This document shows, piece after piece, positions 50,630 through 59,308 of a stretch of 64,000 nucleotides of DNA (the first letter of the stretch is position 1; each line of letters starts with the position of its first letter). Position numbers and translations under genes: made by a program. This stretch comes from Pseudomonas sp. SJZ074 (GTDB lineage: Bacteria > Pseudomonadota > Gammaproteobacteria > Pseudomonadales > Pseudomonadaceae). The stretch spans positions 1-64,000 of the forward strand of contig NZ_VIUE01000001.1 in the NCBI RefSeq assembly GCF_007828215.1, in the 5' to 3' direction. A model generated the notes under the pieces. It worked only from the letters and a program-made list of their open reading frames with translations, searched no databases and had not been told where the DNA came from.

Positions 50630-51652
50630 ATGAACCACAGCATTGACCAAAGCCACCGCGACCCGGACCTGTTCGGCCTGCTCTACGGGTTTCGTTTCCG
50701 TCCCGGCGAGCGCGGGCGGGAAATCGATTCGGCCCAGGCCCTGCAAAGCCTGCAGCAACCACAAGACAACGATGAATTCCTCTGGCTGCACCTGAACCTG
50801 GCGCATGCAGCCTGCGAGCGCTGGATGAAAAGTCAGTTGGCCTTGCCCCAGGAGTTTTTCGAAGCCTTGCACGAAGGTTCGCGTTCGACCCGCATCGAAC
50901 ATGTGGACTCGGCATTGCTGGCGGTGGTGAACGATGTCGTGTTCAACCTGAGCAACCTGGTCTCTTCGGACGTCTCGACCTTGTGGGTCTGCGTCCACAG
51001 CCGACTGATTGTCAGCGCACGCCTGCAACCCCTGCACTCGGTCGACAAGCTGCGCTCATCGGTCAAGGCCGGTGAGTGCTTTCGCTCACCCGTGGAACTG
51101 CTCGTGCACCTGCTGCGCGACCAGGGCGAAGTACTGACCCAGATCGTGCGCAAGACTAGCCTCAGCGTCGATCAGATCGAGGATCAGTTGCTCTCCTCGC
51201 GCCTGTCCACCAACCGCGCCGAACTCGGCGCCCAACGCCGGGTGCTGGTGCGCCTGCAACGCCTGTTGGCGCTGGAGCCCGGCTCATTGCTGCGCCTGCT
51301 GAACCGGCCGCCGCAGTGGCTGCAGAAAGAAGACGTCAAGGAGCTGCGCAAATCCACCGAGGAGTTCGCCTTGATCATCAACGACCTCACCGCGCTGGGC
51401 GAACGGATCAAGCTGTTGCAGGAAGAAATCGCCGCCAACCTCAACGAACAGACCAACCGCACCTTGTTCACCCTGACGATGGTCACGGTACTGGCTTTGC
51501 CCATCAACATCATCGCCGGTTTCTTTGGCATGAACGTCGGCGGCGTGCCGTTGGCCACTGACCCTGAAGGTTTCTGGATCCTCGTGGCACTGGTGGCGAC
51601 CTTCACCTTGATCGCCGGCCGCTGGGCATTTCGCAAGCAACAAGACCAGTGA
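50630..51652 (+). CDS. zntB: CorA-family metal transporter, ZntB-like
   Basis: 340-residue pentameric metal ion transporter. It has a long cytoplasmic N-domain and two C-terminal membrane helices. The family signature GMN follows the first helix (PINIIAGFFGMNVGG). The sequence type is that of ZntB, which moves zinc rather than magnesium. Which ion it carries is inferred from family. No strong ribosome binding site is seen upstream. Confidence 0.88.
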   Translation: MNHSIDQSHRDPDLFGLLYGFRFRPGERGREIDSAQALQSLQQPQDNDEFLWLHLNLAHAACERWMKSQLALPQEFFEALHEGSRSTRIEHVDSALLAVVNDVVFNLSNLVSSDVSTLWVCVHSRLIVSARLQPLHSVDKLRSSVKAGECFRSPVELLVHLLRDQGEVLTQIVRKTSLSVDQIEDQLLSSRLSTNRAELGAQRRVLVRLQRLLALEPGSLLRLLNRPPQWLQKEDVKELRKSTEEFALIINDLTALGERIKLLQEEIAANLNEQTNRTLFTLTMVTVLALPINIIAGFFGMNVGGVPLATDPEGFWILVALVATFTLIAGRWAFRKQQDQ

Positions 51653-51793
51653 GCTGACCTGTCTAGACAACCCCATCTGTCGGTACAACAGGATTTAAAA
51701 GTCTTTCTGTCATCTTTCCTGCGGTATCCTGCCCGGGCTTTACAGAAGCGAGGATCTACCAGATCTACCAACAGACTTTGCGAGGAGCGCGAT

Positions 51794-51937
51794 ATGCACG
51801 AGATTCCTAATCTCCCCTTCCCAAGCCTGCACGACACTGAGCAGACGACCACGCTACAGGCCGCAGGGCAACCAGACGCCCGGCAACCCGAGCCCAAAGA
51901 AGCCACTGAACGCCGCCAGGCCGACAGCGAAGACTGA
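51794..51937 (+). CDS. Small hydrophilic protein, 47 residues
   Basis: Not recognised. MHEIPNLPFPSLHDTEQTTT, then a tail rich in Gln, Pro, Glu and Arg ending ATERRQADSED; likely disordered. A strong GAGGAG site lies seven bases before the ATG, the main evidence that it is real. It is followed at once by the palindromic element at 51958. Confidence 0.55.
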   Translation: MHEIPNLPFPSLHDTEQTTTLQAAGQPDARQPEPKEATERRQADSED

Positions 51938-51957
51938 TCCATCAGCACCACCAGACC

Positions 51958-52130
51958 GTGTGGAAAGCGCAGGCTCTGGACGAAAAGCCTTGATACTCGT
52001 TCATGCTGCGTTGAAAACAGCCTCGCAATGCTCATGTACTCCAGTACACTGCGCTTGCCCGGCTGTTTTCGCCTTGCCTGACCTTCGTCTCAAGTCTTTT
52101 CGTACAGAGCCTAAGATGCGCTTTCCACAC
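51958..52130. mobile_element. MITE-like palindromic element
   Basis: 173 bases with nested inverted arms. Outer 14-base arms are GTGTGGAAAGCGCA and its exact complement. Inside these, 22-base arms begin GGCTCTGGACGAAAAGCCTTG on the left and GGCTCTGTACGAAAAGACTTG (reverse complement) on the right. The interior contains TCATGTACTCCAGTACACTG and no gene. The GGCTCTGTACGAAAA end resembles IS5-type termini, so it may be a non-autonomous element. Confidence 0.65.
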
Positions 52131-52152
52131 TGCCTGAATCCGAGCCCCGACC

Positions 52153-52341
52153 ATGACCGATGACAACTTCAGCGAAGCCCAGGCCAGTGTGCTGATCGGC
52201 ACCACTGAAAAAATGGTCGAGATCTGGACGCGCCTTTCGCCAGAGAAACAAGCCACGCTGCTGGCCCGTTTCGGCACCGAGGAAAATGCCCTCGCCGCGT
52301 TGGTCACCACACACCTGGTCGCCGGGCAAAACGAGGCCTGA
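52153..52341 (+). CDS. Small conserved-looking protein, 62 residues
   Basis: Unrecognised soluble helical protein (MTDDNFSEAQASVLIGTTEK; WTRLSPEKQATLLARFG; LAALVTTHLV). Ribosome binding site is weak, but amino acid composition and third-position GC fit coding. It starts 22 bases after the MITE-like element and lies 93 bases before the MFS gene. Confidence 0.55.
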   Translation: MTDDNFSEAQASVLIGTTEKMVEIWTRLSPEKQATLLARFGTEENALAALVTTHLVAGQNEA

Positions 52342-52434
52342 CAGGCAAATAGTTTTACTTTCCCACGCCTCATTTCTACGCGCGCCGTTATCATAAGCAG
52401 CCTATCTATCCAGCTGCTCCGTGGACCTTTTCCC

Positions 52435-53634
52435 ATGTCAGATTCCCAGCGCCCCCTGGCGGTCACGCTGCAAGTCGTTTCCATCGTTCTCTTCACCTTC
52501 ATCGGCTATTTGAATATCGGCATTCCCCTGGCCGTGCTGCCCGGGTTCGTCCATGGCGAATTAGGTTTTGGCGCGGTCATCGCCGGGCTGGTGATCAGTG
52601 TCCAGTACCTGGCCACCCTGCTCAGCCGCCCTTACGCGGGCAAGATCATCGACAACCTGGGCAGCAAGCGCGCCGTCATCTTCGGCCTGGCCGGGTGTGG
52701 GCTGAGCGGTGTGTTCATGCTGGTCTCGGCCTGGACTCATGACCTGCCGACGCTGAGCCTGACCAGTCTGCTGATCGGTCGCCTGGTGCTGGGCAGCGCG
52801 GAAAGCCTGGTGGGCTCAGGCTCGATTGGCTGGGGCATCGGCCGGGTCGGCGCCGCGAATACCGCCAAGGTGATTTCCTGGAACGGCATCGCCAGTTATG
52901 GCGCGCTGGCGATAGGCGCACCACTGGGGGTGTGGCTGGTCAAGTCCCTGGGACTGTGGAGCATGGGCGTCAGCATCATCCTGCTGGCCGTGCTGGGGGT
53001 GGCGCTGGCCTGGCCGAAAACCGCCGCGCCCGTGGTTGCCGGCGAGCGCCTACCGTTCATGCATGTACTGGGGCGTGTCCTGCCCCATGGCAGCGGCCTG
53101 GCCCTGGGTTCCATCGGTTTCGGCACCATCGCCACGTTCATTACCCTGTACTACGCGACCCAACATTGGGACAACGCGGTGCTGTGCCTGAGCCTGTTCG
53201 GTGCCTGCTTCATCGGTGCACGCCTGCTGTTCGGCAATCTGATCAACCGCCTGGGAGGCTTTCGGGTAGCAATTGCCTGCCTGTCAGTGGAAACCCTTGG
53301 CTTGTTGCTCCTATGGCTGGCACCCGATGCGCAGTGGGCACTGGCGGGCGCAGCGTTGAGCGGCTTCGGTTTTTCGCTGGTATTCCCGGCACTGGGTGTC
53401 GAGGCCGTCAATCTGGTACCGGCCTCCAGCCGTGGGGCGGCGGTGGGCGCTTATTCGCTGTTCATTGATTTGTCACTGGGGATCACCGGACCATTGGCCG
53501 GCGCGATTGCAGCAGGGTTTGGCTTTGCCTCGATCTTCCTGTTCGCGGCCTTGGCAGCGCTCGGCGGCCTGGCGTTGAGCATCTACCTGTACCGGCAGGC
53601 GCCGAGGTATCGCGAGGAACGCAATAGAAACTAA
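52435..53634 (+). CDS. MFS transporter (YhhS/arabinose-efflux type)
   Basis: 399-residue inner-membrane carrier with about twelve helices. Loop 2-3 has [20 protein letters not shown]; the periplasmic and helix 5 region has [23 protein letters not shown]. The sequence type is that of the YhhS family of putative drug or sugar efflux proteins. It is convergent with arfB, and their stop codons overlap by four bases (CTAA). Confidence 0.85.
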   Translation: MSDSQRPLAVTLQVVSIVLFTFIGYLNIGIPLAVLPGFVHGELGFGAVIAGLVISVQYLATLLSRPYAGKIIDNLGSKRAVIFGLAGCGLSGVFMLVSAWTHDLPTLSLTSLLIGRLVLGSAESLVGSGSIGWGIGRVGAANTAKVISWNGIASYGALAIGAPLGVWLVKSLGLWSMGVSIILLAVLGVALAWPKTAAPVVAGERLPFMHVLGRVLPHGSGLALGSIGFGTIATFITLYYATQHWDNAVLCLSLFGACFIGARLLFGNLINRLGGFRVAIACLSVETLGLLLLWLAPDAQWALAGAALSGFGFSLVFPALGVEAVNLVPASSRGAAVGAYSLFIDLSLGITGPLAGAIAAGFGFASIFLFAALAALGGLALSIYLYRQAPRYREERNRN

Positions 53635-54044
53635 AAATCCACCTTGCCCCGCCCGGCCTTGATCGAACCACGCTTGCTCTTGGACTCCAGGCGACGCGTC
53701 TTCGAGCCCAGGGTCGGTTTGGTCGGACGGCGCTTCTTCTCGACCTTGGTGGCACTGAGGATCAGCTCGGCCAGGCGCTCCAATGCATCGGCCCGGTTCT
53801 GTTCCTGTGTCCGGTACTGCTGGGCCTTGATGATCAACACGCCATCGCTGGTGATGCGGCTGTCACGCAGGGCCAGCAGCCGCTCCTTGTAGAACTCGGG
53901 CAGCGACGAAGCAGGAATGTCGAAGCGCAGGTGCACGGCGCTGGAGACCTTGTTGACGTTCTGCCCCCCGGCGCCCTGGGCGCGGATGGCCGTCAGCTCG
54001 ATCTCGGCATCGGGAATGTGCACGTTGTTGGAAATCGCCAGCAT
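53631..54044 (-). CDS. arfB: Alternative ribosome-rescue peptidyl-tRNA hydrolase ArfB
   Basis: Releases stalled ribosomes by hydrolysing peptidyl-tRNA without a stop codon. 137 residues. The GGQ catalytic loop is in [20 protein letters not shown] (20 residues). The long basic C-terminal tail that enters the mRNA channel is present ([29 protein letters not shown]). Formerly YaeJ. Confidence 0.93.
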   Translation of the reverse strand: MLAISNNVHIPDAEIELTAIRAQGAGGQNVNKVSSAVHLRFDIPASSLPEFYKERLLALRDSRITSDGVLIIKAQQYRTQEQNRADALERLAELILSATKVEKKRRPTKPTLGSKTRRLESKSKRGSIKAGRGKVDF

Positions 54045-54088
54045 GGAAAGCGTCCGGTATCAGGCCCCACAGAATACCCCGAATCCTC

Positions 54089-54179
54089 TGTGGGAGCGGG
54101 CTTGCTCGCGAAAGCGGCGTGTCAGTCAGCAAAAATATTGAATGTAACAACGCCTTCGCGAGCAAGCCCGCTCCCACAG
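54089..54179. repeat. REP pair (REPIN), GCGGGCTTGC subtype
   Basis: Inverted GTGGGAGCGGGCTTGCTCGCG arms between arfB and the permease gene. Confidence 0.85.
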
Positions 54180-54196
54180 GGATTGGACTGGACCAG

Positions 54197-54228
54197 AAAA
54201 AAACAAACCCGGCATTCAGCCGGGTTTG
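54197..54228 (-). terminator. Terminator after the amino acid permease
   Basis: CAAACCCGGC-TGAAT-GCCGGGTTTG stem followed by T-run in the minus direction, 17 bases past the stop. Confidence 0.9.
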
Positions 54229-54245
54229 GGGTATCTCAAGGATGC

Positions 54246-55655
54246 CTACTTGGCAGCCGCTACGGTCAATCCATGCTGGGCACTGCGCTTGTTCTTGATC
54301 AGGTAGCACACCCACATGAACACCAGCCACACCGGAATCGCGTATACCGAAATCTGGATACCGGGAATCATCAGCATCACGCCGAGGATGAACACCACGA
54401 ACGCCAGGCAGATGTAGTTGCCATAGGGGTACCACAGCGCCTTGAACAGCGGCACCTGGCGAGTCTGGTTCATGTGCTGGCGGAATTTGAAATGCGAGTA
54501 GCTGATCATCGCCCAGTTGATCACCAGAGTCGCGACCACCAGCGACATCAGCAGCTCCAACGCATGCTGCGGGATCAGGTAGTTCAGCAAGACCGCCACC
54601 AGGGTCACCGCCGCCGAGGCAAGGATCGAACGCACCGGCACGCCGCGCTTGTCGATCCGGGCCAGGGCCTTGGGCGCATCGCCCTGCTCGGCCATGCCCA
54701 GCAGCATGCGGCTGTTGCAGTAGGTACCACTGTTGTACACCGACAGCGCGGCGGTCAGCACCACGAAGTTGAGGATATGCGCCGCCGTGTTACTGCCCAG
54801 CATCGAGAACACTTGCACGAACGGGCTACCGCTGTAGGCATCGCCGGAGGCATTGAGCGTGGCCAGCAAACTGTCCCAAGGGGTCAGGGACAACAGCACC
54901 ACCAGGGCACCGATGTAGAAAATCAGGATCCGATAGATCACCTGGTTGATGGCCTTGGGAATCACGGTTTTCGGCTTGTCGGCCTCGGCGGCGGTGAAAC
55001 CAAGCATTTCCAGGCCACCGAAGGAGAACATGATGATCGCCATCGCCATCACCAGCCCACTCACGCCATTGGGGAAGAACCCACCGTGTGACCACAGGTT
55101 CGTCAGCGAAGCTTGCGGGCCGCCATGGCCACTGACCAGCAGGTAGCTGCCCAAGGCAATCATGCCGACAATCGCCACGACCTTGATGATCGCGAACCAG
55201 AACTCGGCCTCACCGAAGACTTTGACATTGGCCAGGTTGATGGCGTTGATCAGGATGAAAAACGCCGCCGCCGAGGCCCAGCTCGGAATGTCCGGTGCCC
55301 AGTAATGGATGTACTTGCCCACGGCCGTCAGCTCGGACATGCCCACCAGGATATACAGAATCCAGCAATTCCAACCCGACAGGAACCCGGCGAAACCGCC
55401 CCAGTACTTGTGGGCAAAGTGGCTGAAAGAACCGGCTACCGGCTCTTCGACGATCATTTCGCCCAACTGGCGCATGATCATGAAGGCGATAAAGCCGCAG
55501 ATGGCGTAGCCCAGGATCATCGACGGGCCGGCTGATTTCAGCACCCCCGCCGAGCCCAGGAACAGGCCGGTACCGATCGCGCCGCCGAGGGCGATCAATT
55601 GAATATGTCGATTTTTCAGGCCGCGTTTCAGCTCGCCTGTATTTACACCGGTCAT
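54246..55655 (-). CDS. Amino acid permease, AroP-like (APC family)
   Basis: 469-residue proton-coupled importer with twelve hydrophobic segments. AAT-family signatures: KNRHIQLIALGGAIGTGLFL at the first helix and IMFSFGGLEMLGFTAAEADKP near residue 225. The closest sequence type is AroP/PheP for aromatic amino acids, but GabP or ProY-like substrates cannot be ruled out. A long palindrome at 55807, 150 bases upstream of the start, may be an operator. Confidence 0.88.
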   Translation of the reverse strand: MTGVNTGELKRGLKNRHIQLIALGGAIGTGLFLGSAGVLKSAGPSMILGYAICGFIAFMIMRQLGEMIVEEPVAGSFSHFAHKYWGGFAGFLSGWNCWILYILVGMSELTAVGKYIHYWAPDIPSWASAAAFFILINAINLANVKVFGEAEFWFAIIKVVAIVGMIALGSYLLVSGHGGPQASLTNLWSHGGFFPNGVSGLVMAMAIIMFSFGGLEMLGFTAAEADKPKTVIPKAINQVIYRILIFYIGALVVLLSLTPWDSLLATLNASGDAYSGSPFVQVFSMLGSNTAAHILNFVVLTAALSVYNSGTYCNSRMLLGMAEQGDAPKALARIDKRGVPVRSILASAAVTLVAVLLNYLIPQHALELLMSLVVATLVINWAMISYSHFKFRQHMNQTRQVPLFKALWYPYGNYICLAFVVFILGVMLMIPGIQISVYAIPVWLVFMWVCYLIKNKRSAQHGLTVAAAK

Positions 55656-55806
55656 GCGTCACCTGTTTGTTTTTATCTGTGACGAAATCGAACCCGACAC
55701 GCTTGTGGCGTGGCGGAATGAGCAAGGCGGATAACCTTGAAGGTGCGTGGGTACGCGAAGGGTCACAGTAAAACGCGGCGCATTGTACACCGCCGACCCT
55801 TGGCTG

Positions 55807-55858
55807 TAGTGGCCTGTACGGCTAATTTGAGTACACGAATTAGCCACACAGGCCACTA
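55807..55858. promoter_or_regulatory. Long composite palindrome upstream of the permease
   Basis: TAGTGGCCTGT ... ACAGGCCACTA outer arms (11 bases, perfect) and GGCTAATT ... AATTAGCC inner arms (8 bases, perfect) around a ten-base loop. It has no T-run, so it is more likely an operator or structured element than a terminator. Apart from this and the boxes at 56054, 55656-56336 contains no gene I can support. Confidence 0.55.
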
Positions 55859-56053
55859 GACACCTGACAAGGCATGAGGCGCATATGACCCTCCTCATGG
55901 ATTGGAAACAAGCCGGCCAACACCTTACGGCACGACGTATGAAAGGTCTGCTGGAAGCTTTTTCTTACATTCATCTGGAGGAGATTTACAAACCGAGCAG
56001 GCGCACGCTTTTCGTAAGCATTCCTTTACGATGCGTAACGAAATTTTTCCACG

Positions 56054-56102
56054 TAGGAATTTTCTGTAGTCCGTCTACAAATTGACGGTAGGAAGTTTCC
56101 TA
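56054..56102 (+). promoter_or_regulatory. Paired TAGGAA-type boxes before the peptide operon
   Basis: TAGGAATTTTCTGT (56054) and TAGGAAGTTTCCTA (56089, perfect palindrome) lie 35 bases apart start to start. A looser relative, TAAGCATTCCTTTA, is at 56015. A TTTAAA at 56127 may be the -10. Similar to RcsB/NarL-class boxes. A 100-base AT-rich stretch follows. Confidence 0.5.
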
Positions 56103-56336
56103 ACATCTGACCCCTGCAGGTGGCTGTTTAAAAAAGCAAAAAAATCTGCGAGAAATAGAATAAAAAGTTCATCTCAAAAAAAATAAAATTATTTTTTGCA
56201 TTCCAAAATCCCGTCGACTAGGTTTTAGCGACTTGCCCAGGCATCGTGCCGGCAAGCCCTGCGGGGCCTGATGCGGTCAGCTTTCACTCACCGGATTACC
56301 CGCAACTTTCCGTAAAAGTCATCTAGGAGATTCACT

Positions 56337-56474
56337 ATGCAAGCACTGGACAAAGACTTGGAAACCGAACTGCAACTGGACGAATGGTTTGAAGCGCCAA
56401 CCCATGAAGCCGCCGTTGAAATGATGCAAGCCGACGCCGTCGTTCCGTTCGGCACGGCGATGTGGCCTCTGTAA
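56337..56474 (+). CDS. Short acidic peptide, possible RiPP precursor
   Basis: 45 residues behind a strong TAGGAG site seven bases from the ATG. The front is acidic and helix-prone (DKDLETELQLDEWFEAP), like a leader peptide. The end is hydrophobic and unlike it: DAVVPFGTAMWPL, with Pro, Gly, Trp and Leu, like a core peptide. No signal peptide. The next gene, 90 bases on, is an M29-like metallopeptidase homologue with its own good ribosome binding site. I do not recognise the family; precursor function is inference. Confidence 0.6.
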   Translation: MQALDKDLETELQLDEWFEAPTHEAAVEMMQADAVVPFGTAMWPL

Positions 56475-56564
56475 GCGCAACCCGGCGGAGTTGATCCGGC
56501 CGGTCGGCTCCGCCACTTTCAGCAGGTTGTCAGGGACGCTCATTCATCAAGGAAGAAAACAAGT

Positions 56565-57530
56565 ATGGACACTCAACGAGCCATCTCACATTTCCTTTAC
56601 TACCTCGGACACCACCCCGCCCTGGCCGGCATCCAGCCCGCCAAGGTACTGCTCGGCCATACCGCCGACTACGAAGCCCTGACCGGCGCCATTGCCGAAC
56701 AAGCCGGCAACGGATCACCCTTCCGCTTCAGCGCCATGCGTCTGGACCTCGAATCCACCGAGCGTCTGTCCAAGGCCATTGCCGACAGCGATCTGTATAT
56801 TTTCTTCTACGACTCTTCCACCTTGCCCCATCCACGGCCTGACGGTCCGGACTTCGTCCGCGCCCTGCAAGGCGTGATGGCGGACAACTGGAAAAAATCG
56901 CTGTTGTTCAAGGACTACGGCGAATATTTCTACGACACCTTCAGCGTCATCCCGCAACGTATCGCCGGGCTCAACAGTCATCTTATCCGGCGCATGTCAC
57001 AAGCAAGCACGCTGAGCTTCCAGGACGAGCACGGCTCGTACTTCGATACGGCACTGGACAGCGTCAAGAAGTGGACCGACATCAACGGCCTCGGCAATTA
57101 CGACCTGGCCCCTGGTGAAATCGCCACTCACAGTGACACCATCAATGGCCGGGTGAGTTTCGTCGGCACATTCCTGAGCACCATCCCGTTCGCACGCAAA
57201 TATGGCGTGCTGCAGTCGCCCCTGGAGCTGTGGATCGAAGACTCCACCATTCAGAAAATCGCTACCGAGGTGCCAGGCCTGGAACACGACTTCAACCGCT
57301 ACCTGGACGCCAACCCGTCCAACCGGTGCATCGAAGAGTTGGGGATCGGCACCAACGAAGGGGTCAAGAGCCTGTATGCCCGCAACGCCGGGTTCGAGGA
57401 GCGACATTGTGGCCTGCACCTGGGACTGGGTGGCGGCGCCAAGGGCAGCCATCACCTGGATCTGATTTTCGAGAGCGGTATGCTGGCGCTGGATAATGAG
57501 CCGATGTTTGATGGGCGGTTTGTGTTTTAA
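56565..57530 (+). CDS. M29 aminopeptidase-like metalloprotein
   Basis: 321 residues. The N-terminal two thirds match nothing I can name. The C-terminal part follows the thermophilic aminopeptidase (AmpS/AmpT, family M29) pattern: APGEIATH, IEELGIGTNEGV, HCGLHLGLGGG and SHHLDLIF. The five metal ligands of that family appear as Glu 185, Glu 258, His 285, His 297 and Asp 299, so a two-metal site should form. It is shorter than typical M29 enzymes (about 410). AAGGAAG precedes the ATG. It lies alone with the short peptide gene, suggesting that it acts on that peptide. Confidence 0.65.
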   Translation: MDTQRAISHFLYYLGHHPALAGIQPAKVLLGHTADYEALTGAIAEQAGNGSPFRFSAMRLDLESTERLSKAIADSDLYIFFYDSSTLPHPRPDGPDFVRALQGVMADNWKKSLLFKDYGEYFYDTFSVIPQRIAGLNSHLIRRMSQASTLSFQDEHGSYFDTALDSVKKWTDINGLGNYDLAPGEIATHSDTINGRVSFVGTFLSTIPFARKYGVLQSPLELWIEDSTIQKIATEVPGLEHDFNRYLDANPSNRCIEELGIGTNEGVKSLYARNAGFEERHCGLHLGLGGGAKGSHHLDLIFESGMLALDNEPMFDGRFVF

Positions 57531-57605
57531 GGGCAGCGTTGAGCGGCAAGCTCAAGCGGCAAGCGAGGGGTGGGTCTGGAAGAGTATGGTTGGGACTGCG
57601 GGCCC

Positions 57606-57703
57606 CTTCGCGGGCAAGCCCGCTCCCACAGTTATCTCAGTGAATGGAAGGTTGGTGAACGCCACCGCCCCAATGTGGGTGCGGGATTGCTCGCGAAAGC
57701 GGT
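57606..57703. repeat. Two REP halves in degenerate arrangement
   Basis: TTCGCGGGCAAGCCCGCTCCCAC at 57606-57631 and GTGGGTGCGGGATTGCTCGCG at 57673-57703; inverted to each other but mutated, an old REPIN. Confidence 0.65.
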
Positions 57704-57734
57704 CTTAGCTACACCCCATCACTCAAGCCAGACC

Positions 57735-57769
57735 AAAAAAAAACGCCAACCCTACGGTTGGCGTTTTTT
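57735..57769. terminator. Bidirectional terminator
   Basis: CGCCAACC-CTAC-GGTTGGCG stem with eight A on the left and six T on the right, between the convergent M29-like gene and rluB. Confidence 0.9.
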
Positions 57770-57802
57770 CTTGCAGCTTGCCGCTAGCAGCTCAAACCCG
57801 CC

Positions 57803-59020
57803 TCACTCCGGCTTGCGACGCCCAAACCCAGGACGCTGCCCCGAACCCGCCGGTGCGCCACGACGCTTGCCCGACGGCGCGTCACGATCCACCAAGGTGA
57901 TGGCCGGGCGTTTCTTCGAGGTCGGCTTGGCCGGGCGCTTGACGTCGGCCGGGCGTTCAGCCACCGGGGTACCGCGACCTTCGCCACGCTCAGTCCGGCC
58001 GTTGGCCGGGCGCGGCGTGCGTGGACCACGCTCACCATCCTGACGAGGCCCCGGCTTGCGGGCCGGACGTTCGCCTTCGATCTGCGGCTCGCGTGGAGCA
58101 CGTGGGGCAGGCGCTGCGCCCTCAGCCGCTGGACGCAAGGTCCGTACGCGCTCGGTCTTGCCCATCGGGCGCGAGGATTTACGCTGCATCCGCTCCAGCT
58201 TGTCCTTGCTCTTGGCGGTCATCTGCGGCATTGCCACCGGCGCAAGACCAACTTCGGCCGACAGGATGTCGACTTCCTGCTGGCTCATTTCGCGCCAGCG
58301 GCCCATCGGCAGGTCGGAATTGAGGAACACCGGGCCGAAACGCACGCGCTTCAGACGGCTGACCACCAGCCCCTGGGATTCCCACAGGCGACGCACTTCA
58401 CGGTTACGGCCTTCCATCACCACGCAGTGGTACCAGTGGTTGAAACCTTCACCACCGGGCGCCTGCTTGATGTCGGTGAAGCGCGCCGGGCCGTCTTCCA
58501 ACACGACGCCGGCCTTCAAGCGCTCGATCATCTCATCGTCGACCTCACCGCGTACGCGCACGGCGTACTCGCGGTCCATCTCGTAGGACGGGTGCATCAG
58601 ACGGTTGGCCAGCTCACCGTCGGTGGTGAACATCAGCAAGCCGGTGGTGTTGATATCGAGGCGGCCGATGTTGATCCAGCGACCTTCTTTCGGACGCGGC
58701 ATCTTGTCGAACACGGTCGGACGGCCTTCCGGGTCGTCACGAGTGCAGATCTCGCCGTCGGGTTTGTTGTACATGATCACGCGGCGCACCGTTTCGGCGG
58801 CCTCTTCGCGCTTGATCACCTTGCCATCGATGGTGATGGCGTCGTGCATGTCGACGCGCAGGCCCAAGGTGGCCTCTTTGCCGTTGACCTTGATCCGGCC
58901 CTGGGTGATCCAGGCTTCCACGTCGCGGCGCGAGCCGACGCCGATACGGGCGAGGACTTTCTGCAGTTTCTCGCCTGCGGGACCGATTTCGTGGCTGTCG
59001 TTCTTGTCTTGGTCTTTCAT
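57803..59020 (-). CDS. rluB: 23S rRNA pseudouridine(2605) synthase RluB
   Basis: Isomerises U2605 of 23S rRNA. 405 residues: S4 RNA-binding domain (about 15-70, EKLQKVLARIGVGSRRDVEA), then the RsuA-type catalytic domain with Asp in INIGRLDINTTGLL. A very long basic, Pro/Arg/Gly-rich tail (about 280-405) is typical for Pseudomonas RluB and probably disordered. GGAGGTG precedes the chosen ATG. It is last in the scpA-scpB-rluB order. Confidence 0.94.
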   Translation of the reverse strand: MKDQDKNDSHEIGPAGEKLQKVLARIGVGSRRDVEAWITQGRIKVNGKEATLGLRVDMHDAITIDGKVIKREEAAETVRRVIMYNKPDGEICTRDDPEGRPTVFDKMPRPKEGRWINIGRLDINTTGLLMFTTDGELANRLMHPSYEMDREYAVRVRGEVDDEMIERLKAGVVLEDGPARFTDIKQAPGGEGFNHWYHCVVMEGRNREVRRLWESQGLVVSRLKRVRFGPVFLNSDLPMGRWREMSQQEVDILSAEVGLAPVAMPQMTAKSKDKLERMQRKSSRPMGKTERVRTLRPAAEGAAPAPRAPREPQIEGERPARKPGPRQDGERGPRTPRPANGRTERGEGRGTPVAERPADVKRPAKPTSKKRPAITLVDRDAPSGKRRGAPAGSGQRPGFGRRKPE

Positions 59021-59197
59021 GCTGGGCACCTCCCGGTGTGGTCTTGAAAAGGGTCGTTTGGCGCAAGGTTCGCCAAAGGGTCGCGAATCATACGCCCGTT
59101 GAGGCGTTTGCGCATCAGAGAGTAGCTGATCTATGGGTGCCCGACGCGATTTCCGCCGATCGGTTGCAAGCCATTTTCCATACTCTCCATATTCCAC

Positions 59198-59287
59198 TGT
59201 GGGAGCGGGCTTGCTCGCGAAAGCGGTGAGTCAGTTGGAGGTGATGTTGACTGTGCCGCCGTCTTCGCGAGCAAGCCCGCTCCCACA
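59198..59287. repeat. REP pair (REPIN) between scpB and rluB
   Basis: Inverted GTGGGAGCGGGCTTGCTCGCG arms with about 45 bases between, GCGGGCTTGC subtype. Confidence 0.85.
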
Positions 59288-59308
59288 GAGGGTGCAGTAT
59301 GAGCTGGG

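Noticed and set aside
55885-56085. 66-codon frame in the gap upstream of the peptide gene
   Set aside because: No ribosome binding site, composition unlike the neighbours, and it runs through the box motif at 56054.
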